64,000 nucleotides of DNA from Dicyema japonicum (GCA_011109175.1 RDEW01000001.1:973079-1037078); one strand, 5' to 3'; shown: positions 22,641-34,648, counted from the first letter of the stretch. Notes: generated from the sequence alone by a model not told the origin. A program made the numbers and translations.

Positions 22641-22866
22641 TCCCAAGAATCCATCAGACTGATATGTCGATATTAATAATTTTAATAATTGTTTTAAAAT
22701 TTTAAAATTAAATTTTAATTCACTCGTTGAAATATTAAATTTTAATGTCAGGTGTGCGTAAACAATCACGGACTATAGTACAGGAAAACAGAGGATTAAA
22801 ATATGAATGGGGGGAAAGTTCTTTATGATTAAAATACATGGCAAAGTACATTGTTTAATATGTCAC
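22641..22866 (+). mobile_element. 5' piece of hAT (BED-finger) transposase
   Basis: Closely matches 26450-26660, including the SGVRKQSR start and the MSGVRKQ...GKVHCLICH line, but is frameshifted and stops at the N at 22867. Beyond the N the sequence switches to repeat family C, so the join may be wrong. Confidence 0.65.
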
Positions 22867-22867
22867 N

Positions 22868-23270
22868 GATAATTTTTACCTGAATGTGACAATATCAGAT
22901 AATGTTTTAGAATACGAGATTTTCAGGAACAATTTTGGGCCAATTTAAGAGACTTTACTGTATTAGTAAACGAGATTTGAACAAATTTGATGAACAAATA
23001 TTTCAAACGTACTGTCGATTCCTTATTGACTTTGCAACAAAATCTTTAGATTCGCTTCTCTTTAAAATCCAATTAGCTTTTCATGGATTGCGAGAAAAAA
23101 GAGATCATGCCAGATAAACGTATTCGATGCTTGGTAAACGAATTGCTTTTATAGAACATTCAACAAAGGAATGCAAGGTACTAGATATTGCGAAAGAATT
23201 TAAGTATTGTTATTCTTTTTGATCCTTGAGATCATTAGGTCAATTCGATATATGAATGATGTGAACAGAT
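22868..23270 (+). repeat. Interspersed repeat family C, copy 2
   Basis: Second copy of 21880-22290. It directly follows the N at 22867. Confidence 0.75.
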
Positions 23271-23509
23271 CAAATTATTTTTTACTAATGTTTTTTTAAA
23301 TAATTTTTTTTTTCAAATTCTCAAATTGACCAAAATTCCAAATTGGCAAAAATATTTCAGGGACAATTTTGGTCTAATTTAATTTACATCAAATTATTTC
23401 ATGGAATTTTTATAATTTATTCAGAAACAATCAAATTAAGCCAAATAATCATAAAGTTCTCTTAAGAAACAACTCAATTTGAATAACAAATTTCTTAAGT
23501 AGACGGAGG

Positions 23510-24020
23510 GGACGTGTATGCCTCGGAGGAATGAATCAGTTTCGCGTCTTCTTCCAAACGGTGTCCCCCAAGGATTTCCTTTATCTCCCGCTTTATTCAA
23601 TTTATACCTGGCCGACCTCCCGACACCGGAAGCGTCTTCTTCCAAACGGTGTCCCCCAAGGATTTCCTTTATCTCCCGCTTTATTCAATTTATACCTGGC
23701 CGACCTCCCGACACCGGAATTCAATAACGATGTTCTACTCTCATACGCGGACGACATAGTTTTAGCCTTGCGTGATCGGGATATCCAAAATGAACCGGAC
23801 CTACTACTCTGGCGGCCCTCATTAAACAAAACTCCGGCATGCGTGAAGGTGGCCCTGCAAATACAGTCAGCCGCCCAGTACGAGCATGTGTGGGTACGAG
23901 AAAGGAGCACCGGGAAAAGATGAGGATTTTAACGGAACGCATCGGGATCACGTGATAGTTAGTTTTGGTTTTACCGTGGTCTTGGGTGTTAAAAAATAAA
24001 ATAATAAATAATAATAAAAT
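23510..24020 (+). mobile_element. LINE RT fragment with internal 88-bp duplication and 3' tail
   Basis: Reads LLPNGVPQGFPLSPALFNL, LADLPTPE and then LLSYADDIVLALRDRDIQN. These are RT motifs 4 and 5, with the catalytic YADD at about 23737-23748. An exact 88-bp tandem copy (23544-23631 and 23632-23719) inserts a second PNGVPQG block and shifts the frame, since 88 is not a multiple of three. After ~23810 the frame is lost. The element ends with the LINE tail GGGATCACGTGATAGTTAGT, then GGTCTTGGGTGTT and AATAATAAATAATAATAA. The pogo element that follows sits in this tail. Confidence 0.8.
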
Positions 24021-24021
24021 A

Positions 24022-25323
24022 CAGTAAACTCTATCAAATATGCCACTTTTAAATTTGCCAATTCTGAAATTTGCCATTTTTATCGATTTTTTCTATTTTT
24101 TAATAATATTTGCTAATTCTGAAATTTGCCATCATTTTAAAAAATTATTTTTATTTTTTTTAAATATTTTTAAAAATTTAAAAAATTTAAAACAAGCATG
24201 GGTTGGATTGTTCCTGTTGGAGGCTACACCAGACTTTCAATTGCCCAAAAAGTGGAAATATTGGGTATAAAGAAACCAATAAATCAGCTTCATGTCAGAT
24301 GAAATGCAACAGATTTTCTTCTATTTTTAAAAGGAGAATCCCAAGTAGGACAGTCAATGCAATATTAATGAATGCAAAATCGCTTTTATTTCAGTTCAAG
24401 AACAGAAATCCTATACTAAAAACTTGTAAAAATTAAAATAGCCGGAACTTGATGAAAATCTAGTAGATTGGATGGAATCAAAAGGTACACTATTCACTCT
24501 AACATTTAAGGTGCTTTATTGAACGATTCTCTAATATTACACAAGGCAGAATTTTTCGACCTATGGATCTGGGAATCATCAAATCATTCAAAGTTCATTT
24601 TACAAAGCACAAATTTCTACATTTAACGGATATATTGGAATGCGAAAAGAACTTGATATATGAATCATATAAGAAGTTAAATCTCAGGGATACTGTATTG
24701 TTTGTAAAAATGGCATGGGAAGATGTGAAATCCCAAACAATTTCAAACAGTTTTAAATGTCTAGAACGTACAGAATGCGAATCAGAACTTACCAACATAA
24801 ATTTAACCGATGAAATCGTATCCAGAACAGATATTTATGATCCTATTGAATTAGAGAATTTATTTCAATTGATTACAGTGAAAAGGATGCAATTGATGAT
24901 GAAGAGAAATTAATTGCTATTGAGGAACAAGAAGAATCCGGTAGTGTAGAAGTACATGGGTCATTAAACAAGGTTGAAATGCTTTTAAAACTAAGAGAGA
25001 TTGAAAATTATCTTCTAGAAAACATTGAAAATGGGAATGATACCTAATTCATTACTTCTATAAGAAGATATAAAAAAATATTACAAATTCTAATAAGAGG
25101 CAATTGGGAATTGAGTATTATTTTAATAAAATTTAATTAATTTTTGTTTCTTTGGTTAAAAATATTGTTTTCCTTAAAAATAAAATTTATTAATTTTAAA
25201 AGTTTAATTATCCTTTAATAAATTAATTAAAAATTCAAATAAAATTTTATTCTTAAATCTGCCAATTCTCAAATTTGCCACAATTTCGCTAAAACCAAAT
25301 ATGGCAAATTTGAGAGTTTACTG
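24022..25323 (+). mobile_element. pogo/Tigger DNA transposon, internally deleted
   Basis: Both ends are present. The left begins CAGTAAACTCTATCAAATAT. The right, read inverted, begins CAGTAAACTCTCAAATTTGC. TA dinucleotides flank both sides (24020-24021, 25324-25325), the target duplication expected for this superfamily. Subterminal repeats of the form AATTTGCCAATTCTGAAATT lie inside the left end. Remains of a CENP-B-type DNA-binding domain are visible (RLSIAQKVEILGIKK near 24237-24280; ELDENLVDWMESKG near 24447-24485). The transposase C-terminus survives in frame at 24563-24913 (MDLGIIKSFKVHFTKHKF, then FVKMAWEDVKSQTISNSF). The catalytic DDE core between them is missing, so the copy cannot move itself. 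It inserted into an older LINE 3' tail. Confidence 0.88.
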
Positions 25324-25325
25324 TA

Positions 25326-25880
25326 AATAACTATGGTTAACCAATAAATTATTTAAACAACGTGGTCGACTTTGAGTTAAAATATTGATTGTGGTTTACC
25401 TTTTTTTCACTCTCTTTATTGAAGTCAATTTTGTTATTATCAAAATATTGGACGTACTACTATTTTTATACTCTTTTTAAAGAAGAAATATTTATGTTTC
25501 ATTCAATATTGAATATCCTTTTTTTAAAGAAGATATATTATTTTGTCGTCAATATTTTGGAGTTCTTCGAAGATTGCGGGACATACCCTGTGTTGAGACT
25601 TGTAACGGAGAACTTCAAACAGAAAATGCGGACCCTCCTTGAAAAGCTTTACCTTATCCCATCAATTCCAAGAGCTTTGTTTGGAACTCTATAATTATTT
25701 GCTTCACCTCTGCTGTAGTAATAATATCCATGCGCCATGTCCCAACATGCTCGTCCAGGATTATCATACTCAGAAGAGATTCTTCGGATACAGGGTCCTT
25801 TGGATCACTCCCTTGAATTTTCTCGTGTTGGATGAGAAATGTCACAACTATTTCTGGCCTGTTTTATCATTAATTTTCTC
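25326..25880. other. No gene recognised
   Basis: Open frames at 25389-25694 and 25639-25977 overlap in different frames. The first is Phe-rich and low in complexity. No domain is recognisable. Confidence 0.3.
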
Positions 25881-25889
25881 AAGTCGTCA

Positions 25890-25970
25890 GAAATGGTCCT
25901 TCTCTTTGATGGATTTTCCTTTCAGGCAAGACGGGAAACGACCAGGTGGAATCACTTGTCATATTGATTT
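25890..25970 (+). mobile_element. Retroelement C-terminal domain, tiny fragment
   Basis: FRQDGKRPGGIT matches the signature C/[11 protein letters not shown] of the copies at 28283 and 47515. About 25 codons only. Confidence 0.4.
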
Positions 25971-25984
25971 TTTTTAAATAAAAA

Positions 25985-26449
25985 AGTGGTTTTTAAAATT
26001 TTATTTATTAATTTCATGAGTTTTATGATGTTCCTTGATCCAAAAAATATATTTACCATTATCTAACGTTAATGATTCGCTAAGTGTCACTATTGATCGG
26101 ATAAGTGACTCTATTGATAGGGAAGCTGACTCTATTGGTCGAGAAACCATATATTAATGTATCATTCAATATTGACATGGACAAACATGACCCTACAAAT
26201 AATAATACTTTAAATGGAGTCATTTGATTTGTCCCCCTGAAGGGACATAGCGGTGATCGAAATGACGTTGAGCGTCATTTCATTAAAACTCAATCTATGT
26301 AGCGCACAGCCATATTGCAAAGGAGAGATAAACAGTAGTACCACAACTATACAGTATCTCTAGGATGGATAGTCCCTACATTATCACCAACTACAGAGGT
26401 GGGTGAACACTGTCTCTTCAGCAGCTTTTTAGAATGCGAGACAATTGCC
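25985..26449. other. No gene recognised
   Basis: AT-rich first half, then a short patch with GGGACATAGCGGTGATCGAA-type sequence of unknown nature. Confidence 0.35.
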
Positions 26450-28037
26450 ATATCTCACCATTATTAATAATAGTTTTAATAATTGTTTTAAAATTTAAAA
26501 AAATAATTTTAATTCACTCGTTGAAATATTATTTATTTAATGTCAGGTGTGCGTAAACAATCACGGATTATAGTACAGGAAAACAGAGGATTCAAATATG
26601 AATGGGGGGAAAAGTTCTTTAAGATTAAAATAAATGGCAAAGTACATTGTTTAATATGTCACGCAACGATAACATCGTTAAAAACCTACTCCGTCAAAAG
26701 ACATTATCAACAGCACGAATCAATTTATGATTGTTTTCAAGGCGATTCTAGAAAACAAAAAGTCGTTTTGTTAAAATCCATTTAATGTGGTGCCTTTTCC
26801 AAAGCCGCAAACATGGCTTCAACAAAAATTAGTAATTTTATAGCAAAGCATATGAAGCCATATACTGATGGCGGAATTTTGAAAGAAAATTTAAATATTT
26901 TTTAAATGAAATTGATGCCGATTATGGAGATGTGATTCTTCATACTGCAGTTAGATGGTTATTTCGTTCTGCATGTCTAAAAAGGTATATCATTTAATAT
27001 TTAGAAATTATTTATAGGTTTTTATAAATTGCTTCCTGAAATTAAAAAANATGATTGTTTTCAAGGCAATTCTAGAAAACAAAAAGTCGTTTTGTTAAAA
27101 TCCCAATATTTCAAACAATCTTCATTTTTTAATGTGGTGCCTCTTCCAAAGATACAAATATGGCTTTAACAAAAATTAGTCATCTTATAGCAAAGCATAT
27201 GAAGCCATATACTGATGGCGGAATTTTGAAGGATAATTTAAATATTTTTTAAATGAAATTGATGCCGATTATGGAGATGTGATTCTTCATGCTGCAGTTA
27301 GATGGTTATTTCGTTCTGCATGTCTAAAAAGGTATATCATTTAATATTTAGAAATTATTTATAAGTTTTATAAATTGCTTCCTGAAATTAAAAAAAATTT
27401 AATCAAGATAAAGTACATCATCTTCAACTGTATGATCAAAAATTGGTTCCAGATTAGCCCTTTTTTGTTGATATGTCATTCCAAATGGAATTGACTGAAT
27501 TGACAGCCGATTTACAGTTGAACGCTTTATTTAACAACACTTCTCTTATCAAATCTTACCAATCTCTACCAAAAGAAAAAATTAACAATTTTCTGACACA
27601 TGAATATTTAAATTTCGGATCAACTTATGTTTGTGAATTCATTTTCAGCTAAATGGTTCAAATAAAGACAAATACCGGAATAAACTGACAGATATGAATC
27701 TAAATCAGTTGTTACGGACCTCGACATCTTCTATTGTACCAGTTTTTAAAGAGCTAGTTGATTAATGGTTTATAAATATACTTTTGCTTTCTTTTTTAAC
27801 CCTGGGTCANGAATGTTTCAATTTCGGATCAACTTATGTTTGTGAATTCATTTTCAGCTAAATGGTTCAAATAAAGACAAATACCGGAATAAACTGACAG
27901 ATATGAATCTAAATCAGTTGTTACGGACCTCGACATCTTCTATTGTACCAGTTTTTAAAGAGCTAGTTGATTAATGGTTTATAAATATACTTTTGCTTTC
28001 TTTTTTAACCCTGGGTCAAAATTCTTGAAAACCACTG
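26450..28037 (+). mobile_element. hAT transposon remnant (BED-finger type)
   Basis: The N-terminal frame 26540-26785 encodes GKVHCLICHATITSLKTYS followed by VKRHYQQHES: a BED zinc finger (CxxC...HxxxH). Downstream, across frameshifts, come SNFIAKHMKPY, VRWLFRSACLKR, PFFVDMSFQMELTELTADLQ and KINNFLTHEYLNF, which follow the order of GTF2IRD2/ZBED-like hAT transposases (VRWLSRGxxLxR, LxFLVDxTxHLNxLNxxLQ). The right end ...AAAACCACTG at 28037 inverts to CAGTGGTTTTCAAG, a hAT-type terminus. The left terminus was not found. Two N joins (27050, 27810), each flanked by near-identical copies, inflate its length. Confidence 0.75.
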
Positions 28038-28282
28038 GTCTATAAAAAAATAAGCAAGATAATTATATTTAAACAAAAAAACAATCAACCGACGGATATA
28101 CACTAGCCGCCCTGACTTCATGGCTATTCGGTCTCAGGATGGCTAGCGTGATTCGGCAAAGTAGTAACAGCGCTCACGGAGATCTCTTGTTCGTGTAGAA
28201 ATCAGATTTCCTAGACGACACAGGAATTCCAGCAAAAATATAAGCTAGATTCAATTTTTATTTTTATTAAACTGACCTTTCT

Positions 28283-28623
28283 CCAGTAGGAACAGTGCAG
28301 GCAGATTTCCCAGACACATGGCCTTGAAGGAAGTCGTTAGACGAGCTTTGGACGACGCCGGACACCCCTCCATGCTTGAACCAGTCGGTCTTTGCAGGCG
28401 CGACGGGAAACGACCAGATAAGATGACAATCTCCCCTTTTGAAGTCGGGAAACCTCTTGTCTGGGACTACCTGCAGCGACACGTTTGTCACTTGCAATGA
28501 AACGGGAAAAGTACGCGGTCCTACACAAGGATTCTTTGTTTGTTCCACTCGCCGTTGAGACGTTTGGTTCTCTTGTGCTTGCGACTCTGGAATACTTGAG
28601 TCGTCTAGGGAATCGGATCGCTA
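28283..28623 (+). mobile_element. Retroelement C-terminal domain, copy 2, cut by gap
   Basis: [40 protein letters not shown] and [13 protein letters not shown] read in one frame. Then, after a frameshift, KYAVLHKDSLFVPLAVET and TLEYLSRLGNRIA. This domain sits after the reverse transcriptase in retroelement proteins that I recall from cnidarians and molluscs. The DG(K)RPD...W-D pattern could reflect a restriction-type nuclease fold, but that is speculation. It runs into a gap. Confidence 0.75.
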
Positions 28624-29182
28624 NNNNNNNNNNNNNNNNNNNNNNNNNNNNNNNNNNNNNNNNNNNNNNNNNNNNNNNNNNNNNNNNNNNNNNNNNNNNN
28701 NNNNNNNNNNNNNNNNNNNNNNNNNNNNNNNNNNNNNNNNNNNNNNNNNNNNNNNNNNNNNNNNNNNNNNNNNNNNNNNNNNNNNNNNNNNNNNNNNNNN
28801 NNNNNNNNNNNNNNNNNNNNNNNNNNNNNNNNNNNNNNNNNNNNNNNNNNNNNNNNNNNNNNNNNNNNNNNNNNNNNNNNNNNNNNNNNNNNNNNNNNNN
28901 NNNNNNNNNNNNNNNNNNNNNNNNNNNNNNNNNNNNNNNNNNNNNNNNNNNNNNNNNNNNNNNNNNNNNNNNNNNNNNNNNNNNNNNNNNNNNNNNNNNN
29001 NNNNNNNNNNNNNNNNNNNNNNNNNNNNNNNNNNNNNNNNNNNNNNNNNNNNNNNNNNNNNNNNNNNNNNNNNNNNNNNNNNNNNNNNNNNNNNNNNNNN
29101 NNNNNNNNNNNNNNNNNNNNNNNNNNNNNNNNNNNNNNNNNNNNNNNNNNNNNNNNNNNNNNNNNNNNNNNNNNNNNNNNNN
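28624..29182. other. Assembly gap of 559 N
   Basis: Unknown sequence. Large X-filled frames across it are not genes. Confidence 0.98.
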
Positions 29183-29302
29183 ATATTTTCTTATCATTGA
29201 TTGACACATTAATATTTTGTCGTCAATTTAGGCTGAGATGTTATTAGCTATTGAATGACACATAATACTTAATTTTCACGGAGAGTTTTCCATCACATTT
29301 TT

Positions 29303-29704
29303 ATGAATCATAATAAGGGAGTACAATTGTATTTGGATGTTTCGCTGGATTTTCGGTTACCACCATCAACCATAAATATCCTAAAAACAATTTTCCAATA
29401 TCTGCCATGTTCCAACCCCCAGTCAAAATCGAAGATTAACGATATCCTCTATTCAATATGCGCAGCAAATTTGGCAATTATAACTGCCACTGCAACGCTA
29501 CCAATGCAGACTTTCACAGAGATCGTGCTTTCTCCCAACACTGTCTACGTGAAACCAGCCTTTCGACTGATAAAATCGGATTTGGTATTATTCTTAGTAA
29601 CGTCTGCAATACTAAATCTTGAATTGTCTATTGTTTATGCACGTGGAACTTGCATTCGAAAGATGGTGATAATCATATTTGTCTTTTTACTATTCCGCCT
29701 ATAA
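29303..29704 (+). CDS. Hypothetical reading frame, unknown
   Basis: A 133-codon open frame with two hydrophobic stretches near its C-terminus (around residues 90-110 and 120-132) and a line LPPSTINILKTIFQYLP near the start. I recognise no family. It is longer than most chance frames here. It could be a host exon joined to others by micro-introns, or a retroelement remnant. A possible short poly-T tract follows. Start codon uncertain. Confidence 0.3.
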   Translation: MNHNKGVQLYLDVSLDFRLPPSTINILKTIFQYLPCSNPQSKSKINDILYSICAANLAIITATATLPMQTFTEIVLSPNTVYVKPAFRLIKSDLVLFLVTSAILNLELSIVYARGTCIRKMVIIIFVFLLFRL

Positions 29705-30640
29705 CCTTTATTATTTTTCGAGGATTTCAATGTTGGAATTTGAGGAACAATGTGTTGAAGTGTTGCAAGTTTTAAGTATCTACCAATATTATGTCGACTA
29801 TTATCTGATAGAAGCCTCCACTCAGTAAGATCGTCATAACTATCATCTAATAGGATTATGATTACTTAATGTACTACTGGTTTACCTGTTAGGGTGATTT
29901 TATACCACAGATGGCTGCCAGGGAGAGAATGGACATGCTATATGACCATCTTATCAGCCTAACCTGTGAGGTTGGGGGTTCCTTTGCCCATATTCGTGAA
30001 AGTATATTCGGATAAAGTGGGACCGTTGGTGGTTCATTCCAGAAGGATTCAGAAATTGTTAGAACAAAGCTCACCAAATTAGTCGGTTCTAATACTCTTT
30101 TTCTCGGTAGTCATGGGGTTACTAAAAACATATCTTCCAGTTAGGCTGAGGTGGTGGAATATTTGGCGCATTATGCCTGTCCCCATCCTTAATGTAGAAA
30201 ACATCCAATACGCGTACTTTTTGAAGGAGGAACCTGATACGCAAATATTCGAATACACTCTGACCCAAATTGGAGGAACTCGGATAACTACCGCATACTT
30301 TGAGGAGGAACGAGTGAATTATTAGTTAACTAATCACTCTCCAATGGTCTACCGGAATACACCGAGAAAGAAGTTAACGACTAAATAAATTTATCTAGTT
30401 TCCATGGTTACAGAGACCTTCCAATATCAAACATGTTCACCAAGAACCAGTGAGAATGAGAGAAAACACCTTTGCAGTTATATAACCACTTTCTGTTAAG
30501 TAGAGGAGACCAAATGATCCTATTTCATGTCACTTGTGACGAGTAGATTAAATAGGGCAACTTTGGTAAAGCAATGAAAGAGACACAACATATGAAAAAA
30601 AGAGATATTTCCGATAAAGTAGCAAGCGCAATGTCACAGG
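29705..30640. other. Unassigned, with a coding-like frame
   Basis: The frame 30113-30325 (+) has a coding look (VENIQYAYFLKEEPDTQIFE) and may continue an interrupted protein from about 29930, but I cannot name it. The rest is unassigned. Confidence 0.3.
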
Positions 30641-30647
30641 TGTGATC

Positions 30648-31216
30648 CCTTAACCGTTAGGCAACATGGCATATTCTCAGAACTAATGATTTCTTGAAGG
30701 ACTATGAATAACTAAGGATGATCGAAATAACAAAGTTTAGAATTATAATCCAGTCCTAAAAGCTGAAAAGGTCCCCGGTTATAATTTTATTGTTGTCCAT
30801 TCGGATGAAGGTTCCACGCATCTACGATGCTATAGGGTTGACGAGTGACGCCTTCGAGTGAAAGAAAACGGTGGCTGACAAAATCGTTTCAGCCAAAAGC
30901 GTGCCCTCTCAGAAACCCGACAGGTATATNGATACCTTAACCGTTAGGCAACCTGGCATATTCTCAGAACTAATGATCTCTTGCAGGACTATGAATAACT
31001 AAGGATGATCGAAATAACAAAGTTTAGAACTATAATCCAATCCTAAAAGCTGAAACGGTCCCCGGTTAGAATCTCACTGTTGTCCATTCGGATGAAGGTT
31101 CCACGCATCTACGATGCTATAGGGTTGACGAGTGACGCCTTCGAGTGAAAGAAAACGGTGGCTGACAAAAACGTTTCAGCCAAAAGCGTGCCCTTTCAGA
31201 AACCCGACAGGTATAT
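30648..31216 (+). repeat. SINE-like unit, two 282-bp copies joined by one N
   Basis: 30648-30929 and 30935-31216 are nearly identical around the N at 30930. The 3' half (a B-box-like CCCCGGTTAxAAT, GTTGTCCATTCGGATGAAGG, TTCCACG, GTTGACGAGTGACGCC) matches the body of the tRNA-derived SINE at 56290-56475. So this is another SINE copy, counted twice by the assembly. Confidence 0.65.
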
Positions 31217-32894
31217 TAGGTTCTGTGAACCAAAGTTGGCTTTCATGTGATCACCTGCCCGTGTAGAAAACTGCCTACATTTGTAGCGAACAGATCCACC
31301 AAACAACTACCAAATAGTGACTTAAGGACGACCGCCGAACTACCGTTCCCAAAATTTTTTTATCTCATAAAATTTCCGTTGAATTGGCAGTGAAAAACTT
31401 AAAGTTCGTAATCTATCGATTTCTGCCATTAGAAATGTCGGAACTTTATTGATTTGTCAGATAATGAGTAATGGTGACTAATAAAGACAAAATATAAATT
31501 ATATTTTCGTGAAAATAAAACACGTGGTTAAAATGTCGGAGGGTTGAGGTGATGACGTACTTCGATTGCACAAAATGTCTTTTAAGCTTAATGAAGGATG
31601 AAAACCCTGGTGTTTTTTCTCGTAAGGGTGGACGATGTGATGGAATCAGGGGAGATCGGATATCCAGAACTATGAACAAAGGTGATGTGATGCTATATAG
31701 TCCGGCTTGAGTCTCGTCCACCCAAATTGGAAGAACTTGGAGGATCATTTGCCAAACAAATTAGGTTCAGGATATTGCGGTTTATAAGTGGTATTATCGT
31801 TGTCCCACAAATCCGATATTTTTAAAAATATTTCAGATTAATGAGGCTTATACAACCAAAGTTCTCCAAAAGGCAGGATATCCTTCTAAGACATACGAAT
31901 GGTTCCTTCAGAAATATCATATATGGTGATCCGTTGAATTTTTTGTAGAATTGGACTATTTTACATTGTAAAGCCGATTAAATCTAAGTAAGATTAGTTA
32001 TCCTATTAATCTCGATCATCACTGAATCGACGACTTAAGTTCACCTAAATTCAGCACACACGCACCTTGGAAGGTTCTCTGCTCGTCACTAGTGCAACAC
32101 CACCGACGATATCAGTGAGTAAACTCCACGCACATCTCGAGGATGCAATTTTGAGGAGGCATCTAGGTCCTCTGCCTCATTTAGCTTCATTTTTGAATTC
32201 CTTAGGTCTTTTTGGGTTGAAACTTATGGTAGGTACCTCGGTCGTTCTCGATATCCTCTAGTGAAGTCTAGGTAAGCTTCCATTTAATCGTTGGGAGGTA
32301 ACGTTGGCTACATTATAAGGATTTGCCTAAAAAGTAAATATTTTTAATATAAAATCCACAAAACAAATTAAAAATTAAATTTAAACCAAAACTAATTCTA
32401 TGGCATCAATAATGTCCAATTTCCATAATAATAATTAAGACTAAATAGAATTTTATTGGCCACGTCACCACTTTTAGTTGATTAAAAAAACAACTATCAA
32501 AGTGAGAAATCATCGAACCAAGATTTATCAGTCGCCGAATAACCCACTTTTCAAGCCATCCATCATTTCAACGTCTGATTTTTTGTTATCACCATTTTGT
32601 TCGATAAATCCATTTTAATGGCTAACATTTACAAAAATGGGCATTTTGTCCCTAAAAGACGCCAAGCAATTAGACTAACATTCAACGACATCAAGCAGTA
32701 ATAAACCACAGAAACACTCACTTTAACGACTTGCAATTTGAATAATGTAACGATGTAGGTCAGCTCGACCTCTTTCTGGATCTCCTCGACATTGGTCGCT
32801 ACTTAATGCAAAGTCATAGTCATAGTTTACTGTGGACTGTTGATTGATGCCAATAAATTAGCCTAAGCAACCGATTGATTAATCGTACGCTGCA
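31217..32894. other. Long region without a recognised gene
   Basis: Open frames at 31446-31748 (-) and 32067-32261 (+) lack family resemblance. 32330-32880 is AT-rich and forms the upstream flank of the STAR gene. Confidence 0.35.
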
Positions 32895-32900
32895 TATAAA
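32895..32900 (+). promoter_or_regulatory. TATA box candidate of STAR gene
   Basis: TATAAA 48 nt upstream of the ATG at 32948, in GC-richer surroundings than the flank. Confidence 0.45.
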
Positions 32901-32947
32901 ACGCTGATTAGCGGGTTTTGCGTCTTGTCGACAGTTTTTGGGTTGTT

Positions 32948-34162
32948 ATGGATTCTGTTCGAAGTCAGGCTTCTCCAATGTCTCCAGGAAAGTCGAATGC
33001 TGCGCCAATAAATGCAACATTCTACTTAGAGCAGTTGCTATGGGACAAATATGCCATAGAATGTATGCCTAATGTATTTACCTGTGTGGAAAAGCTTCTT
33101 GACGAAGGTTAGCCTCCTTAAGAGATCATTCTTGTAGAGATCCGCAAAGTCAAGGCTTCCCTGCTTAACATAAACGAGGAGGATATCCCCGAGCACGAAC
33201 CTCAGGGCGGCAAGGGTCCAGTTGTGGCTTTGTCGGAGAAGCTTTATGTCCCGTATAAAGAATTCCCTGAAGTAGGAGTTATTGGAATTAATTTTAGTTC
33301 AATTTTGTGGGTAGAATTCTCGGTCCACGTGGGATGACCGCGAAACAGCTCGAACAGAAGACTGGCTGTAAGATTATGGTCAGAGGGAAGGGATCGATGA
33401 GGGATAAGAATAAGGTTATTAGCTTTATTATTCCGGCTTAATTAACATAAATGCTATTTTATCAAATTTATTGGTGAATGCGGCTTTCTATATTTCTGCG
33501 GTCATTTTCCGTTACCGCTATTTCAGGAGGACAGTAATCGCGGAAAACCCAACTGGGAGCATTTAAACGAGGATCTACACGTGCTGATTACAGTGGAAGA
33601 CTACAAAGAGATTGCTGAGATCAAAATTGAAAAAGCAAAGAGGGAAATCAACAAACTTCTGATTCCTTCGGTTTCTTGTGGTAATTACCGGTAGACTAAC
33701 GGAGAGGACGATCTGAAGAAGTTCCAACTTATGGAACTAGCAATATTGAATGGTACATATAGAAATGATGCCTATGAAATATACAAAAAAAGTAGTTATA
33801 TTAAAAATTTATTATAACCTATTTATTTTTTTAAATATATTTTTTTAGGCAAAAGATACGATTCGAATCATGTGGAAAGAAGAGTTATGAGTAATCCCTT
33901 CCCAGGAGGCGTATATTACCCTCACTGTATGCAAGGTCAAGGGAAGTCGAACAAAGATTTCTCTGACTGTACAAAGTCATCCCCAGGGTCTTCGATTGGA
34001 ATGTTGGGGTGTCCATATCAGACCCCTTACTCACCATATTTTGGAAGCAATAACGAAATGGCGGGAGTGTTTTATGTGGATCCATACTCTCCGTTGGCAG
34101 GATCTACCTACTTTGGAGGTCAACGATATCCTGAGTCGTCTTCAAAGACCGACTGTGATTGA
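32948..34162 (+). CDS. STAR/KH RNA-binding protein, Quaking/HOW/GLD-1 family
   Basis: Six exons give 321 residues, close to the 320-340 of animal Quaking: 32948-33107, 33138-33271, 33298-33414, 33527-33670, 33695-33791, 33849-34162. Introns are 30, 26, 112, 24 and 57 nt. QUA1, the dimerisation part, spans ~25-60 ([30 protein letters not shown]). The KH domain spans ~80-180 ([24 protein letters not shown] loop 107-110; [13 protein letters not shown] 122-134; [18 protein letters not shown] 141-158). QUA2 spans ~189-208 ([19 protein letters not shown]). The last exon encodes a Gly/Ser/Tyr/Pro-rich tail that differs from known members. The family binds ACUAAY-type sites and controls splicing, stability and translation of mRNAs. 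The first intron was placed so the protein runs LLDEEIRKV, matching the family without a gap. This is the clearest conserved host gene here. Confidence 0.95.
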
Positions 34163-34273
34163 TTCCCTTCATATTTATGTTTTCCAAGACATTATTTAGA
34201 TTAGTTATCCTGCTGGGATTATTTATGGAATTTTTGTTATATTTGAGTTTTCTAAACATAAGATAGATTTTTG

Positions 34274-34279
34274 AATAAA
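34274..34279 (+). promoter_or_regulatory. Poly(A) signal candidate of STAR gene
   Basis: AATAAA 111 nt after the stop codon. Confidence 0.5.
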
Positions 34280-34648
34280 ATTTGCTTCCTTATAGATGGC
34301 TAACCTCCATTAATACTAACACGTGGCTTGGACCATTAAGGGATCAAATCTCAGTATGAATAAGCTACGTTGACCTCATTTCTGGTAACTTGTTGTAAGT
34401 CATCGAAATTGATCTTTTTGGGTTCAAGTGGGTTGATTATCCGAAAGCTGCTGTTTTTGCCAGATACTGTATGGTCTTACTTGAGGTATTCGACGCAGAA
34501 TTGGCCGCCAGTGTAGCTTAGATGACAAAAGAAAGAGACACCAGTGATGAATAAACAGATTCTTTCACTCTATTCTGTTGAGACTTCTGAAGTGCTCGTC
34601 TCCAGCATACTAGGAATTGTTAAAATGATCAGACTTCTTGTCAAATGA

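Noticed and set aside
28337-29209. Open frames of 200-290 codons around 28.3-29.2 kb and of 128-159 codons at 50.1-50.6 kb
   Set aside because: They consist almost wholly of N and are open only because gaps contain no stops.
33108-33122. A 15-nt intron 1 in the STAR gene (GT at 33108 to AG at 33122)
   Set aside because: It gives five extra residues. The 30-nt intron ending at 33137 yields LLDEEIRKV, which aligns with Quaking without a gap.
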